Below, piece by piece: positions 50,491 to 61,602 of a stretch of 64,000 bases of DNA. This DNA comes from Caprimulgus europaeus. Lineage: Eukaryota; Chordata; Aves; Caprimulgiformes; Caprimulgidae. Each line of letters starts with the position of its first letter. The first letter of the stretch is position 1. Where the stretch lies: positions 5,629,054-5,693,053 of the forward strand of contig OU015529.1 in assembly GCA_907165065.1 (NCBI GenBank), written 5' to 3'. The position numbers and the translations under genes were made by a program. Below the pieces are notes generated by a model that did no database searches, had not been told where the DNA came from, and was given only the letters and a program-made list of their open reading frames with translations.

Positions 50491-53400
50491 TTACTTTAGC
50501 TATTGACTCTATGAGTGGATTCCAGACCCCAGGGGAGCTGTGTCAGAGAACGCGTGGTGTGGTGCTTGGGTGGAAAGCAAAAAGCCAATTAATTTCTTTT
50601 ATTAATTGCAAATTGCTGAATATAATCTTCTTGAAACTTTCTCTTTCTTCACTTAATAACAGCTGAACAAGGTTGTGGTGTTATTCAGAGATGTCAGTGA
50701 TTAAGCTCAAGAGTGTGTAAAACCGTAGTCTGTTTCTAGCCATCAAAATACAGCTTTATCTGTCTCTGAGTTTGGGCAGTCTCCAACAGCTGCTGGGTTC
50801 TTTTTTATTTTTCATGGCTGTAGTTTAATAAAATTTTCATTCACTAGCTGGTTAACTGTTAGAAGGGCAGGATGTAGATACAGGAAAGGAATTGAAGAGA
50901 GATGACCACTTAAGGAGGATTGTGAACTTCTGGAAAAGCTGCTTGAGTTCCTTGCTTTTCCTCATCCTGTATGTGTTACTATTTATGTTGTGACTTGGGT
51001 GTTCAACTGGAGTGCTAAGATAATAATTATAATTACTACAGAAATGAGATTCAAATACATTTCTAGGTATAGATACCAATTTATAAGTCCTAGTAGCAGA
51101 ATTATGATGTGTTCCATGCAAATGGAGAACATTCTGTAGAGATTGTGCAGGTAGCCCTGTGATGCAGTGGGAAATAGACTGGGGAGCAAGTTTGGATGCT
51201 CTTTGAAAAGTGTTTTTACCACCATGGAGAAAGCTCAGTGTGGGAGAGATTTAAACATGGGTGGCACACCATGTCTTGATCAACTAGAATGATCGTTAGA
51301 TTGATGAAAGGAAATTGGAAAAAAATTACAAAGGTAGGAGGAAAAAGGGAAGTGGTTTTGGAGGCCAGTGGTGTTCAAGATACTCCTGTTATTCAGAAAG
51401 AAAAGTGCATTCATTTCAGCACAAAAATGACAACTGAACTATTGCCTTTGAAAGTGTTCACCTCATACAAGCACAGGGGCATTATCTTCTCAATTCTGTG
51501 AAATTCCCGTGGGATATCGAGCGTTTGGAAACCGAAAATGCAGGGCATAAAACTTTGCATCATTATCAGGACAGAATATCTCACTCCAGACACTATTGGA
51601 ACTGTGACTTGTGTCCTGTGGTTTAAGGAAATTAAAACATAGCTACACGTTGCAATGCACTAGACCTGCTGTGAGCTTATACTCATTTGAGGTTTAAATA
51701 GTTGCTAGCTCGAAGGAAGCTATTTCTCAACAGTAAAATAATTTTCCTTCTTATTTCTTTACTCTCCACAATAGTCAGCAATATGAGTTTAATGAAGTTA
51801 CAGTGAATTTATAAAAGAGCAATAGGAATGATGATGTGCTTTATTCCTCATGAATCAGCTTTCTATAATGCTGCCTGTAATTATGTCAGTGAAGTAGGTC
51901 GTGATTTATCAGGAGTGGGACTTTTGACATAGAAACAGGGGGCAGTAACCAGATCCAGTGAACAACTGGGAGAAATAGTGTAACTTGCACTGCTGCCTGG
52001 GACAATAAAACAGTCACTGGAAATGGTCACCTTTTAATATTGTCTGTAATGTCAAAAAATTTCTGAAACATTACCTCACACTAGTTTGTTCATCGTGTTT
52101 GGCAATTTTTGAGCTCATTTTCCCTCCCTTTAAGAAAATAAAAGGGTTACCTAATAAATTTATCAGTTACAGGTTATGAAAATGCATTATAGAATGACAA
52201 GCACTCCTTCAGGAAAGGGTGCTATGTGCTCTGACCTTCCAAGTCACTGCAGTATGAAAGGATTTCTGAGTATTCATACACATTACATTGCAGAGCTTCT
52301 TCCTATAATCAGATGTATTTATTTATTTTCAGGGGGGTGGAAGGAAAAAAAAGCTGCTCACAAAAAGTAGCAAAATATTTCTAAGTATCAGAAAATATTG
52401 ATATTTGGAGAGGTTTTTAGCTCCTTTTTCACTGAGGTTGTCCAGAACTTGAGAGTTTTCAAATGGTTTTAAAGTGCATTGTTTTCCAACCCCTTATCCT
52501 CTGACGTCTAATACGTCTGTTAACAGCTGGAGAATGAAGAAGAGAGGACAGACAAACTAAACAAAGTTCTTAACTCTTTCTACCACAGAGATAAGTCTAA
52601 ATAAGTGTCTAACAGTTAATAACTTAAAAAGCAATCATAAGAACAATAAGAACTTTTTATTGTTTAGGACAGCAAATCATGGGCACCTGATGGTTGAAAT
52701 GGGTCCAACTCTTCCCTGCTTCTGGCCAGTGTAATGAGATTCAGCCTTAGTTAACCTCAAAACACTTCAGTCAGAGAGAGACAACGATGAGGTCTTGTGC
52801 CAGCAAACTCTCAAATTTGGTGTTTAAATAAACTGCTAGTAGGCTCTTTATGTGCAGTCCCTAACATGTATTGAAAAACATCAGTTACTTCAGGAAAAGG
52901 ACTGCACAGCCACACTCAGGCAGCATTCATGGGCAAGAGGTCAGGTTTGTCAAGTGTTCTTGCTTTTATAAATTACCAGTTTTGCCTAAATTACTCATGC
53001 CCCAGAGCAGCTTTTTCATTTCTGTTGATTGTTCAATTTGAGAAATTCAGAAGACTTGTCATCATCTTACAAATGAGAGAGGTTTATTAGGATTCTGATG
53101 TGTTTATTGTTAAACAATGGCCAGTCATTTATTTACAAATAAATAAACAGTTAGTGATGTGGGTCAGTAATAGAGGCTTGGGATACTGATGCATTCTGAA
53201 AATTGAGATTGTGCTGAACTGCATTTAACAGGCTATTAGCCTTTACTCTGCAAAATGAACCCTATGTGAAATGAAGCTGTAACTACAGATAGAGTTATGT
53301 TGAAGAAAAAAAGTTAATTAAAAGATTTCTCTGCAGGTAAGTACTTGTCAGTGATTTTGACAACATATCAAAAAGGATGAGCAAAATTCAGTGACATGAC

Positions 53401-55384
53401 AGTGTCTGCTGAAATATTCCTGGGTATGGTCTGTCTGTCACACTAGTCAGCTTTCTCCTCTCAGAACTGGTCTTCAGGGATTTACTTTGTTGGTGCTTTA
53501 ACTGACACCTTTGTCCATGGAACAAATGCGGTATGAAAAGATTATTTATAAAGAATTTACTTGGTATCCTGACAATATTTTTATCCTTCCACTTTCCATT
53601 TTTCTGAGACTAACCCACTGATTTGTCTTTTTTTTTTTTTAACATCTGTTGAGAATTTCATTTTGTTGCTTCTGAGAGAAGCCTGTGAAAAAATATCTTC
53701 ATGAAGTAAAATCTTTGTTAAAATCTACTTTGGGGATGGTAATTAAATTAGTGGGAAACTTCAAATCTTTTTTCCCATCACTGCTGGATTGTCAACACCT
53801 TTAAGAAACAACTTCAGATAAAGGCAGATACAATCCCAGTCTGAATTTGTGGGTTCAAAGTCTTCATAGTTTTATAGCCTCCTGACTGTGTCATGTAATG
53901 TGGGGTGTATTTGTGCCAGCCAGGGTGGGTGGGGTGCTTTTACCCAAGTGGCAATTGTGTGCTTGATCTGAACTGCTAGGCATGACCCACGGCAGTCTTG
54001 AGTGGTGGAAGCTGCTTCCCACCTTCCTGTGTCTGCTGCTTTGAGGAGAAGCTTCGAGTAGTGCAGATCAAAAAGGACTTTAATGTTGTTGGGTTTTTTT
54101 TCCTTGACTGATTTGTTTGCTGAAGTTGATAAATTAGCTAAGTTAATACACATCTGTTCAACTTCCTGTGCATCTAATATTAGAGTGAAATCAAGATGGA
54201 ATTGAATAGAATACATTCATTAAAATAAAAGTACTTTCTCTAGTGTTGAAAAATACACATGACAAAAGCATACATAGACTCCTCTGTGTTGGCTTTGTAT
54301 GCTCTTTGAGACAAGATTCTCCATGCTCCAGAGAGTATAGTCTAACACAAACACGATGGGTGCAAATAGATAATATAAAGAAACAGAGCAGCACTTCTGG
54401 TTTGTCTGGTTAATTATAGTAATAGACTAAATTATAACCTTATTAATAGACTAAATAGTAATAGATTAAACTGACTAAACAGTATGAATTTTTTTGTAAA
54501 CACTGCAGTAAATGAGAGTTTTGAAGAGGGATCTGTGGAAGTACATTAGTTATCTTATAGAGTTTCTGGAGAAATTTTTCACAGCATGAGAGGTGTAGGA
54601 AAAATTAAGAATATGGGAAGACACAAAGGAGTTTCCTTTAAAACAGATCTACTGGTCTGGGATATCAGATCCCATAGCCAGTCTGATTTAGAACCTACTG
54701 TCTGGAGGTGCTAGGAATGGAGATGAGGTTGAAACAGACTGTGGAAAGCTTTAGAAGTGAGGTCGGTCTGGTGTGATTAGAGTGTGGCTGGCTGGTAGAG
54801 ACATGCATGGAAAGATGAGGAAATAAATTTTGCAGTAGTTCATATAGGTAGAACAAGGAGAGGAGGAACTTGACAAGAACAGAAGAAAGCTGTTGAAATA
54901 AGTAATGGTAGGATTAAAACTTGAAAATCTAAAGAGATATTTGTAGAGATGAATTAGAGAGTCTGGTTTTTAGATACACTGTGTAGAAAAACTGGATGTA
55001 GAAACCTGAAGAGATTATGAAGCCAAGGTCATACACCAGCAGTGTCAGTGCCTAACAATTCAGCAGCCACCTTCCTCAGTGTTCTTGATGCAGACCAGAC
55101 TTTGCCTCTGCCATCTCCATGTAGCAATAAAGATCTTGCTTCTTCCAGCAGAGGAGTGGGGAGGTCCTTAGAAGAGTTTAGGCTTTAGACTATTTCCAGA
55201 TGGTCTGAAGTGAAATAATAATAAGCATTGGAACCAGGAGAAGATAATTTGTCTTTTCTGGGCTTTTCAGTGATCTGCCTACAGCCACCCAGGAACTGGT
55301 GAGGCTGTGTCTGCACAAAAGACAGATATTGAAATCCAGAAAGTCTTATAAGTTGCCTCATGATCACATACGAGTCTTAACCAA

Positions 55385-55462
55385 CTGGAAAAAAAAAAAA
55401 CCAACCAAAAAAACAACAACACAAAACCCCAAAATAAAACAAAAAAAACCCCACCAAACATT
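55385..55462. repeat. A/C-rich low-complexity run
   Basis: A long run of A with scattered CC and CAA (AAAAAACAACAACACAAAAC, CCCACCAAAC) directly before a CR1 tail. Simple sequence, no gene. It borders the CR1 5' truncation point. Confidence 0.8.
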
Positions 55463-55537
55463 TAGGTGTTCCTGCTTCGGCAGGGTGGTTGGACTGGATG
55501 ATCTTTCGAGGTCCCTTCCAATCCCTGACATTCTGTC
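55463..55537 (+). mobile_element. CR1 3' tail (short)
   Basis: TTAGGTGTTCCTGCTTCGGC, then TTGGACTGGATGATCTTTCG and GTCCCTTCCAATCCCTGACA. This is the 3' UTR of the same subfamily as the copies at 19, 24 and 40 kb, truncated just after the ORF2 stop. The usual TGTGATTC tail is cut short (ATTCTGTCACC). Confidence 0.9.
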
Positions 55538-56321
55538 ACCAGTAAAATCAGTGCCTGGGCTCTCCTTGCCAGGAGTTATTAGTCCAGTGATCAGTACCAG
55601 AGTCCTGGGACACTGCACATATCTCTGGAGAGATCAGAATTTGAAGGGAGAGGTCTCGCTTCATGCTCACAAGAATCACTCTGTAAAAACCCTACTCAAC
55701 CTTACGATAGAGTTGTTACCAGATCACTATTGGGTTTGAGTTACTGAACTGAAGAAAATTACTTAAGATTTCCAGTCTTTTTCTGTAGTACTCTTGTAAC
55801 TGTTGTTCTGAGTTCTTCCCAGATTTTAAAAGCATCTCCATTTTCTTTGCTACATAAGAAATGGAAATTTTCAGAGCTCTGTGGCATTGTTGTTCTGCTG
55901 CATGTAAAAAGCTGGAGTAGTAAAAGGCAAACAACATTCCCAGTGCTTAATAACTTCTGAATCCTCTTGTTAGTGACTTGATTATGCATCTTAATGCTTC
56001 TTGCAAGAAACGGGGGGTTATTAGTTCTAGTAAATAAAACACAGAGTTCTTGCCCGGAAGTCTGCAGGCTTGGGCAGTTGCACAAAACTATATTTATTTT
56101 AAGAATATATCTGTGTGTATAGTGCTTTCACTAGAGAAATAATCTGTCACAGCCATTTCAGTAACCTTTATTTCTAGTACTCTGTTCTACAAAACATTTA
56201 ATTTTATGTCCAATTTAGATACTATTCTTTGCTAAGGAAAGGGACATATTTCAAACAAGTTTTACATTTATTGTGTATGTGAACCCAAGTATTTTGTTGA
56301 TTTTTCTTTTCCTCCTTTCCC

Positions 56322-56335
56322 TCCCCCCCCCCCCT
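56322..56335. repeat. Poly-C run
   Basis: About 12-14 consecutive C within a pyrimidine-rich stretch (CTCCTTTCCCTCCCC...). Low complexity. Confidence 0.85.
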
Positions 56336-58079
56336 CAAATATAGAGACTGTTTAATTTTAAGATATATTTTTAAAATATCGTGGGTTAGCATGATACTGG
56401 TCTTATTCCTCCTCCCTCTCTTAACAGAAGAGCCATAATCTCATATTTGTATCCATGAAGTGATCTGTGGTCACCATTTGGCCATGTCTGATGGCTGAGA
56501 TCCATGGCAAAGTGGTATATATGGGTAATGTTGCACCTTTGAATCGAGTCAGATGGATCAATGCAAAAGACAGTACACGTTAATGTTCACAAGAGCAGTG
56601 CGATGCAGATTAATGTTTATAAGGATAAATGCCCTGAAGTTCTTGAGGCAGTGAAAATGTGGTCACAGAGCTGTCACAGATGGAAAACGTTAAGCAAATT
56701 GTTTAGAACTGTGCAATCCTCTGATTAGGGAGAAATTGCTGGTCTGCCCTAAAACAACTGCTGTTTATAATTTTTTAAAGATACAGTGTTGTATACTTTG
56801 GAGAGTTAGGGAACAGTTTAAATAAATTCTGATAGATTATGAACTAAATTCTTCTAAAGAACTTACTTTCCATTATCTTATCAGAGCTACAGTTGATAAA
56901 TTTTAATTTTATAACCAAGAAAGAGACAGACATACCAATTATTTCTAGCAGCTCCTCTAGGAGAGACACATCTTACAAGTTTATATCTGTTTCTAATTAA
57001 GTTTATAAACACTTGGAATCATCAGAATGCATATTTCTAAATCGAGTGTGATCCTTGACCATACAAGATATTTAAACAACGCAGATAGCTCCAATAAGGT
57101 ATAGTAAACCAAATTTTTCCCCTCACTTTTTAGTATGTTGTGATTAAATTGAAATGACTGGTATGAGGTTTTAGCCTGATATGCAAAAATATGCTCAAAT
57201 ATTCCAGAGCTTCTGTAATAAAAAAGGTAATGTTATTAATTTGTAGGCTCTAAACAACTGACACAGCAAAAATTGGCTTGTGGGGTAGAAATGACACTGA
57301 ACCATCAGCTCTTCAATGGAGTCTCCCAAAACAATCAATTGCAAAGCCAAAAAGATCTTTAAAATGTGATTTGGAGTACGGTTGGAATATGAATTCCATT
57401 TTGCATTGTTCTAGCAAATCTCAAACTTTGCTAAGTATTTGTGATTTAAAAGTTTGTCTTTATTGATGTTCTAAATATCTCTGCTTCTGACATACAAGTA
57501 GCAGAGTAAACCAGCACTCCTCAAGAAGCACCATTGTCTGACGTCTGGTGCAGTTCATGAAACGTTTACCTTGGACTGCAAAAGTCCCCAAAATATGTTT
57601 TAATCCAAAATGACCATCATAGAGATTGTGTAACAAACAGATGTATTTTGAGATTACATAATTTTATGAGAACTTTGCTTGAAAAAGAAAGATATCCTGG
57701 CATACTTTTTCTTGTATTGAAGAGATTAATCGTAGATGATTGTGTGCTCAAGATACTCCTTCACCATTTGAACGTTGTGGCCTTTGATTCTCCAGCAGAA
57801 TAATTCTGCTTTTTTTTGTGACTGGACCAGAAGTGAACTCATGAGTTGGTGAAGATTCAGAGGAATGTGGAGAAGGACAAGGACTGCCAAATCTTGTAGG
57901 AATAATTTTCCATACTCAGAAGGTGTCAGAAACACAAGAACAGAAATTAAAAATTAAAGAACGTGGGATAAGTAGAGCCATCGTGCAGATTTATTTCATG
58001 CCGAGGATAAAAAACTAACACATGGGGTTAGTTTCAAAATGTGATAAAAGTTAAAAGCTGTAAGTAAGCACAGATAGGG

Positions 58080-58400
58080 AGCAGCTGTGGAAGTGACACC
58101 CCAGGCATGTGCCGAGTCCCAGCTCAGCCACACGCTACCAGCCGCCACGGCAAGCTTTTTCCAGGGTCAGACCTTTTGTAACCGTCCTCGGTGCCTCAGA
58201 ACATGTTTACGCCACGCTCTGGTGACATCATACCGACTTTTCACATGGAACTGAATTGATTCCATGTTTTAATTAATTTAGCCAGTAAATTGGTTGCTGT
58301 AATCTGATTTAGGGAGCTGATAAGCTACTGCCAATTGCTTCAGTTTTGCCTATTTCGTGGAAACGCATTTGTAATTCTCAGCTCGACTCTTGTATTTGGT
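58080..58400. promoter_or_regulatory. Candidate conserved non-coding element
   Basis: A GC-richer, repeat-free stretch (58080-58220) passing into one with many transcription-factor-like words: TTTTAATTAATTTAG (homeodomain-type, about 58267), AGCTGATAAGCT (GATA-type and palindromic, about 58316) and GGTGACATCA (about 58220). No open frame or TE homology is recognised. The idea that it is regulatory is inference from composition only. Confidence 0.25.
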
Positions 58401-59540
58401 TTTTTCCCTCCTCACATATCAATCTTAGTGAGGACTTTGCTTTGCCCTTCTTTTTGGTAGATCCTCTTACTGCTTTCTGCCATTTTCACTTCTATACAGC
58501 TCAACTATTTTAATAAATAGTATTTAATTTTTTCACTCTTTCAGATTTTTTCCTGTTTCCATCCCATTTTTTTGAGCTGTAACTCCTTCAAGCATAGCCC
58601 TCTAACTTTTTTCTGCTGACTTTTAATTCCATTGGTTTGACTGTCATTGCAAGCTTGGAGCTCAGTACTGCATTTTGCTCTTGGCTTCAAGTGTCATTAA
58701 AACCTGTGATTAGAATTCCCTGGAAGTCTGGTTGAAAGTGGAACTGCCTTCTGGGAAGCTTTCTTGTGAAAGTCTGAAGACCTTATTAGTACCTCTTCCC
58801 TAGCAGGTGGCTCAGGGTCAGTCCCATGGGAAGGTTTTGCTTCAGAAAAAGAAACAAAGCTGCCAACATTTTTTATTCTTGCATAAATGTTATGAAAATA
58901 CATATATAGAAATGTGTTTATGAAATTAAATTTAAAAAAATCCATGATTGCTAAAATTCCCTTTATTTTAATTCATGTTTCTATCTCAGCCACAAAAAAG
59001 TTTTAAATTCCCTGGAAGTAAGATTAAAATCCAGAGAGTAACAATGGCCTATTCAAGTTACAAAGTGTGTTTTCTGAATTTGTTTGTGCAATGCAAAATG
59101 ACCCTAAAATATATAAAATGAGTCAGTAACTCTATCCCTACATTGTTAGCTCTTGTAAAATTAATTTGATGAAAAATAAAGTCTGAAACACTTTTACAGG
59201 TCATAAATGTTAGTTTTGCAATCATTGGAAGTTGCAGAAATTCAGATACTGGGAAGGACAGTCATGAATTGCTCACCCAAGCATGAAGGTCCGAGTGTCA
59301 TCTTAGGCTCTGCTCTGGTGACAAAACTTAGGCTGACTCAGCAGTGTCACTTTGTAGTTAGAAAATTACTGATTTTAGTGGAGCTGATTATTTGGTGTCT
59401 CAGGTAAATCTTTGTGAATTACAAGGTATTCCAGCTACCAGCTGAAATGAAAAGGCAGTATGCAGATTTTCTCTTTTTTCTTATGCAAAGTATGTTCAGG
59501 AAATAGATGGAATAAGCTGTTTTGGGATTTCAGTGTACTT

Positions 59541-59985
59541 ATAGAATCACAGACTGGTTTGGGTTGGAAGGGACCTTAAAGCTCATCCAGTTCCAACCCC
59601 CCTGCCATCAGCAGGGACACCTTCCACTAGACCAGGTTGCTCAAAACCTCATCCAGCCTGGCCTGGAACACTTCCAGGGAGGAGCAGCCACAGCTTCCTT
59701 AGGCAACCTGGGACAGTGTCTCACCACCCTCACAGCAAAGAATTTCTTCCTAATATCTCATCTAAACCTCCCCTCTTCCAGTTCAAAGCCATTTCCCCTT
59801 GTTCTGTCATTAACTGCCCTTATAAAAAGTCCCTCCCCACCTTCCTGGAGCCCCTTCAGGTACTGGGGGGCCGCTAGAAGGTCTCCCTGGAGCCTTCTCT
59901 TCTCCAGGCTGAACAGCCCCAACTCTCTCAGCCTGTCCTCACAGCAGAGCTGCTCCAGCCCTCGCATCATCCTTGTGGCCCTCCT
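59541..59985 (-). mobile_element. CR1 LINE fragment (minus strand)
   Basis: The + strand starts with the antisense 3' end ATAGAATCACAGACTGGTTT, GGAAGGGACC, CATCCAGTTCCAACCC. On the minus strand 59970-59758 is open and gives [38 protein letters not shown] and [17 protein letters not shown], the CR1 ORF2 C-terminal region. It is truncated at the 5' end near 59985. Closest in the window to the copy at 11132-11880, sharing the same 3' UTR wording. Confidence 0.93.
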
Positions 59986-60613
59986 CCTACTTATTAGTTT
60001 TAAAGTTCTACTAGAGTTAGTAATGAGGTAAACATTCTGTGTTTATCTAAGAAAAATATTTATTCATGTTTTTCATAAGAAATGAATGAGATATTTCATT
60101 CATCCCTAACAGGAAGTGTTTGTGTTTGTGTGGCAGTTGTTTTCCCTCCCTCATCTTTTCTGTACAAGATGTGTCCCTAATTTAGTATTCTCAACCTTTA
60201 ATTCACAGATTTAAAGGCATGTGTCCCTCCCAACAGTAGCTGAGTCACTTTTGATTATGTTCTTGAGATGACAGGTACCTTACTAAACTCTGGAATGACA
60301 TGTCTGCAGTTTTAATTCCCTGTTAGCGAGTGAATTACAGAGTGGCATTTAGGTGCTGTTTCCAAGTGCTCGTTGGATTTTGACCCTGATTTTCCCTTCT
60401 GTCTCTAAAGAGAAATGAGCAGCTCAAAATGCTGAACTTCTCTGTGTTGTTCGGAGTAACTCGGATACTTTGAGAAACAGAAAAACTCGGCTAGTAAAGG
60501 TTCTGAGAAGCAGGGGGAGATACACATGGTACAGGATGAAGCTTGGTCAGGTTCATCAGTGCTGACCCAGAGCAAATAAACCTTCCCAGAACCCACTGTG
60601 ATCTGATTCCTTT

Positions 60614-60991
60614 TCCTGGAGAAAAGGAGGTTGAGGGGAGACCTTCTCATTCTCTCCACCTCCCTGAAAGGAGGGTGGAGAGAGGTGGGGGTGGGTCTGT
60701 TCAACCAAGGAACAAGGGACAGGACAAGAGGAAATGGCCTCAAGTTGCACCAAGGGCAGTTGAGATGGGATGTGTGGAAGAATTTCTTTGCTGAAAGGGT
60801 TCTGAGGCATTGGAAGGGGTTGCCCAGGGCAGCGGTGGAGTCCCCATCCCTGGAGGGGTTGAAGAGTCATGTAGACACAGTGCTGAGGGGCATGGGTCAG
60901 TCGGGGACTTGTCAGTGTTGGGTTCATGGTTGGACTCGATGATCTTAAAGGGCTTTTCCAATCGAGGCAATTCTGTGTGATTCTGTGAATC
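60614..60991 (+). mobile_element. CR1 LINE fragment, sense
   Basis: The open frame from about 60631 reads [60 protein letters not shown] and [20 protein letters not shown], the CR1 ORF2 C-terminus. The 3' UTR contains TTGGACTCGATGATCTTAAA, CCAATCGAGGCAATTCTGTG and a short TGTGATTCTGTGAAT tail. Same subfamily as the rearranged copy at 34957-35475. 5'-truncated. Confidence 0.93.
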
Positions 60992-61516
60992 TGGCATTAG
61001 AAGAGTCCATCAAAAACTAGTTGGGGAATGAATGAGCTTGTAAAACCTTGACCTGGCTAGTTTAGATCTGAAGAACTACCTTGTGCATTCTGCTGACTGC
61101 CTGGGTGCTGCAGTCACAGATCCTGGTTGAGGGACAGAGTCTGCAGGGCCAGGCACAGAACTGGTGTCTCCCAGTGTGAAACCCAGCTGTGCCTGCTGCA
61201 CTTCTGCTTCTGGTCCTTCTATGCATGGTGCATTTACACTGAAGGCATAATTAAAAGTTGACTAGATGAGCAAAAAGAGTATTTAAAACAAGAAAAAAGG
61301 AAAAAAGAAAAAAAAAATCAAAATAAAACACAAAAGCCTGCTGGGTATGCAGTTAATATTCTTCATTGGCAGTTCACATTCTCATTTCTCATATCTGAAG
61401 TCATCAAGAACAGTGTCAGAGATACAACTTGAAGAGAATTGAGTAGTTTGGTTTGTCTTCTGGAAGAGCATCTAAAAGTGAAATAGTTACCTTTTTCAAC
61501 TTGCTACCTGTTAGGA

Positions 61517-61602
61517 TTTATATGTATATTTATAAATATATATACATTTATATATATTTATATTTATATATTTTAAATATATATTTAAAAAAATATTTTT
61601 TT
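61517..61602. repeat. AT-rich simple repeat
   Basis: Imperfect TATATTTATA/TATACATTTA units, almost free of G and C, over about 85 bp. Probably a decayed microsatellite. Confidence 0.85.
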
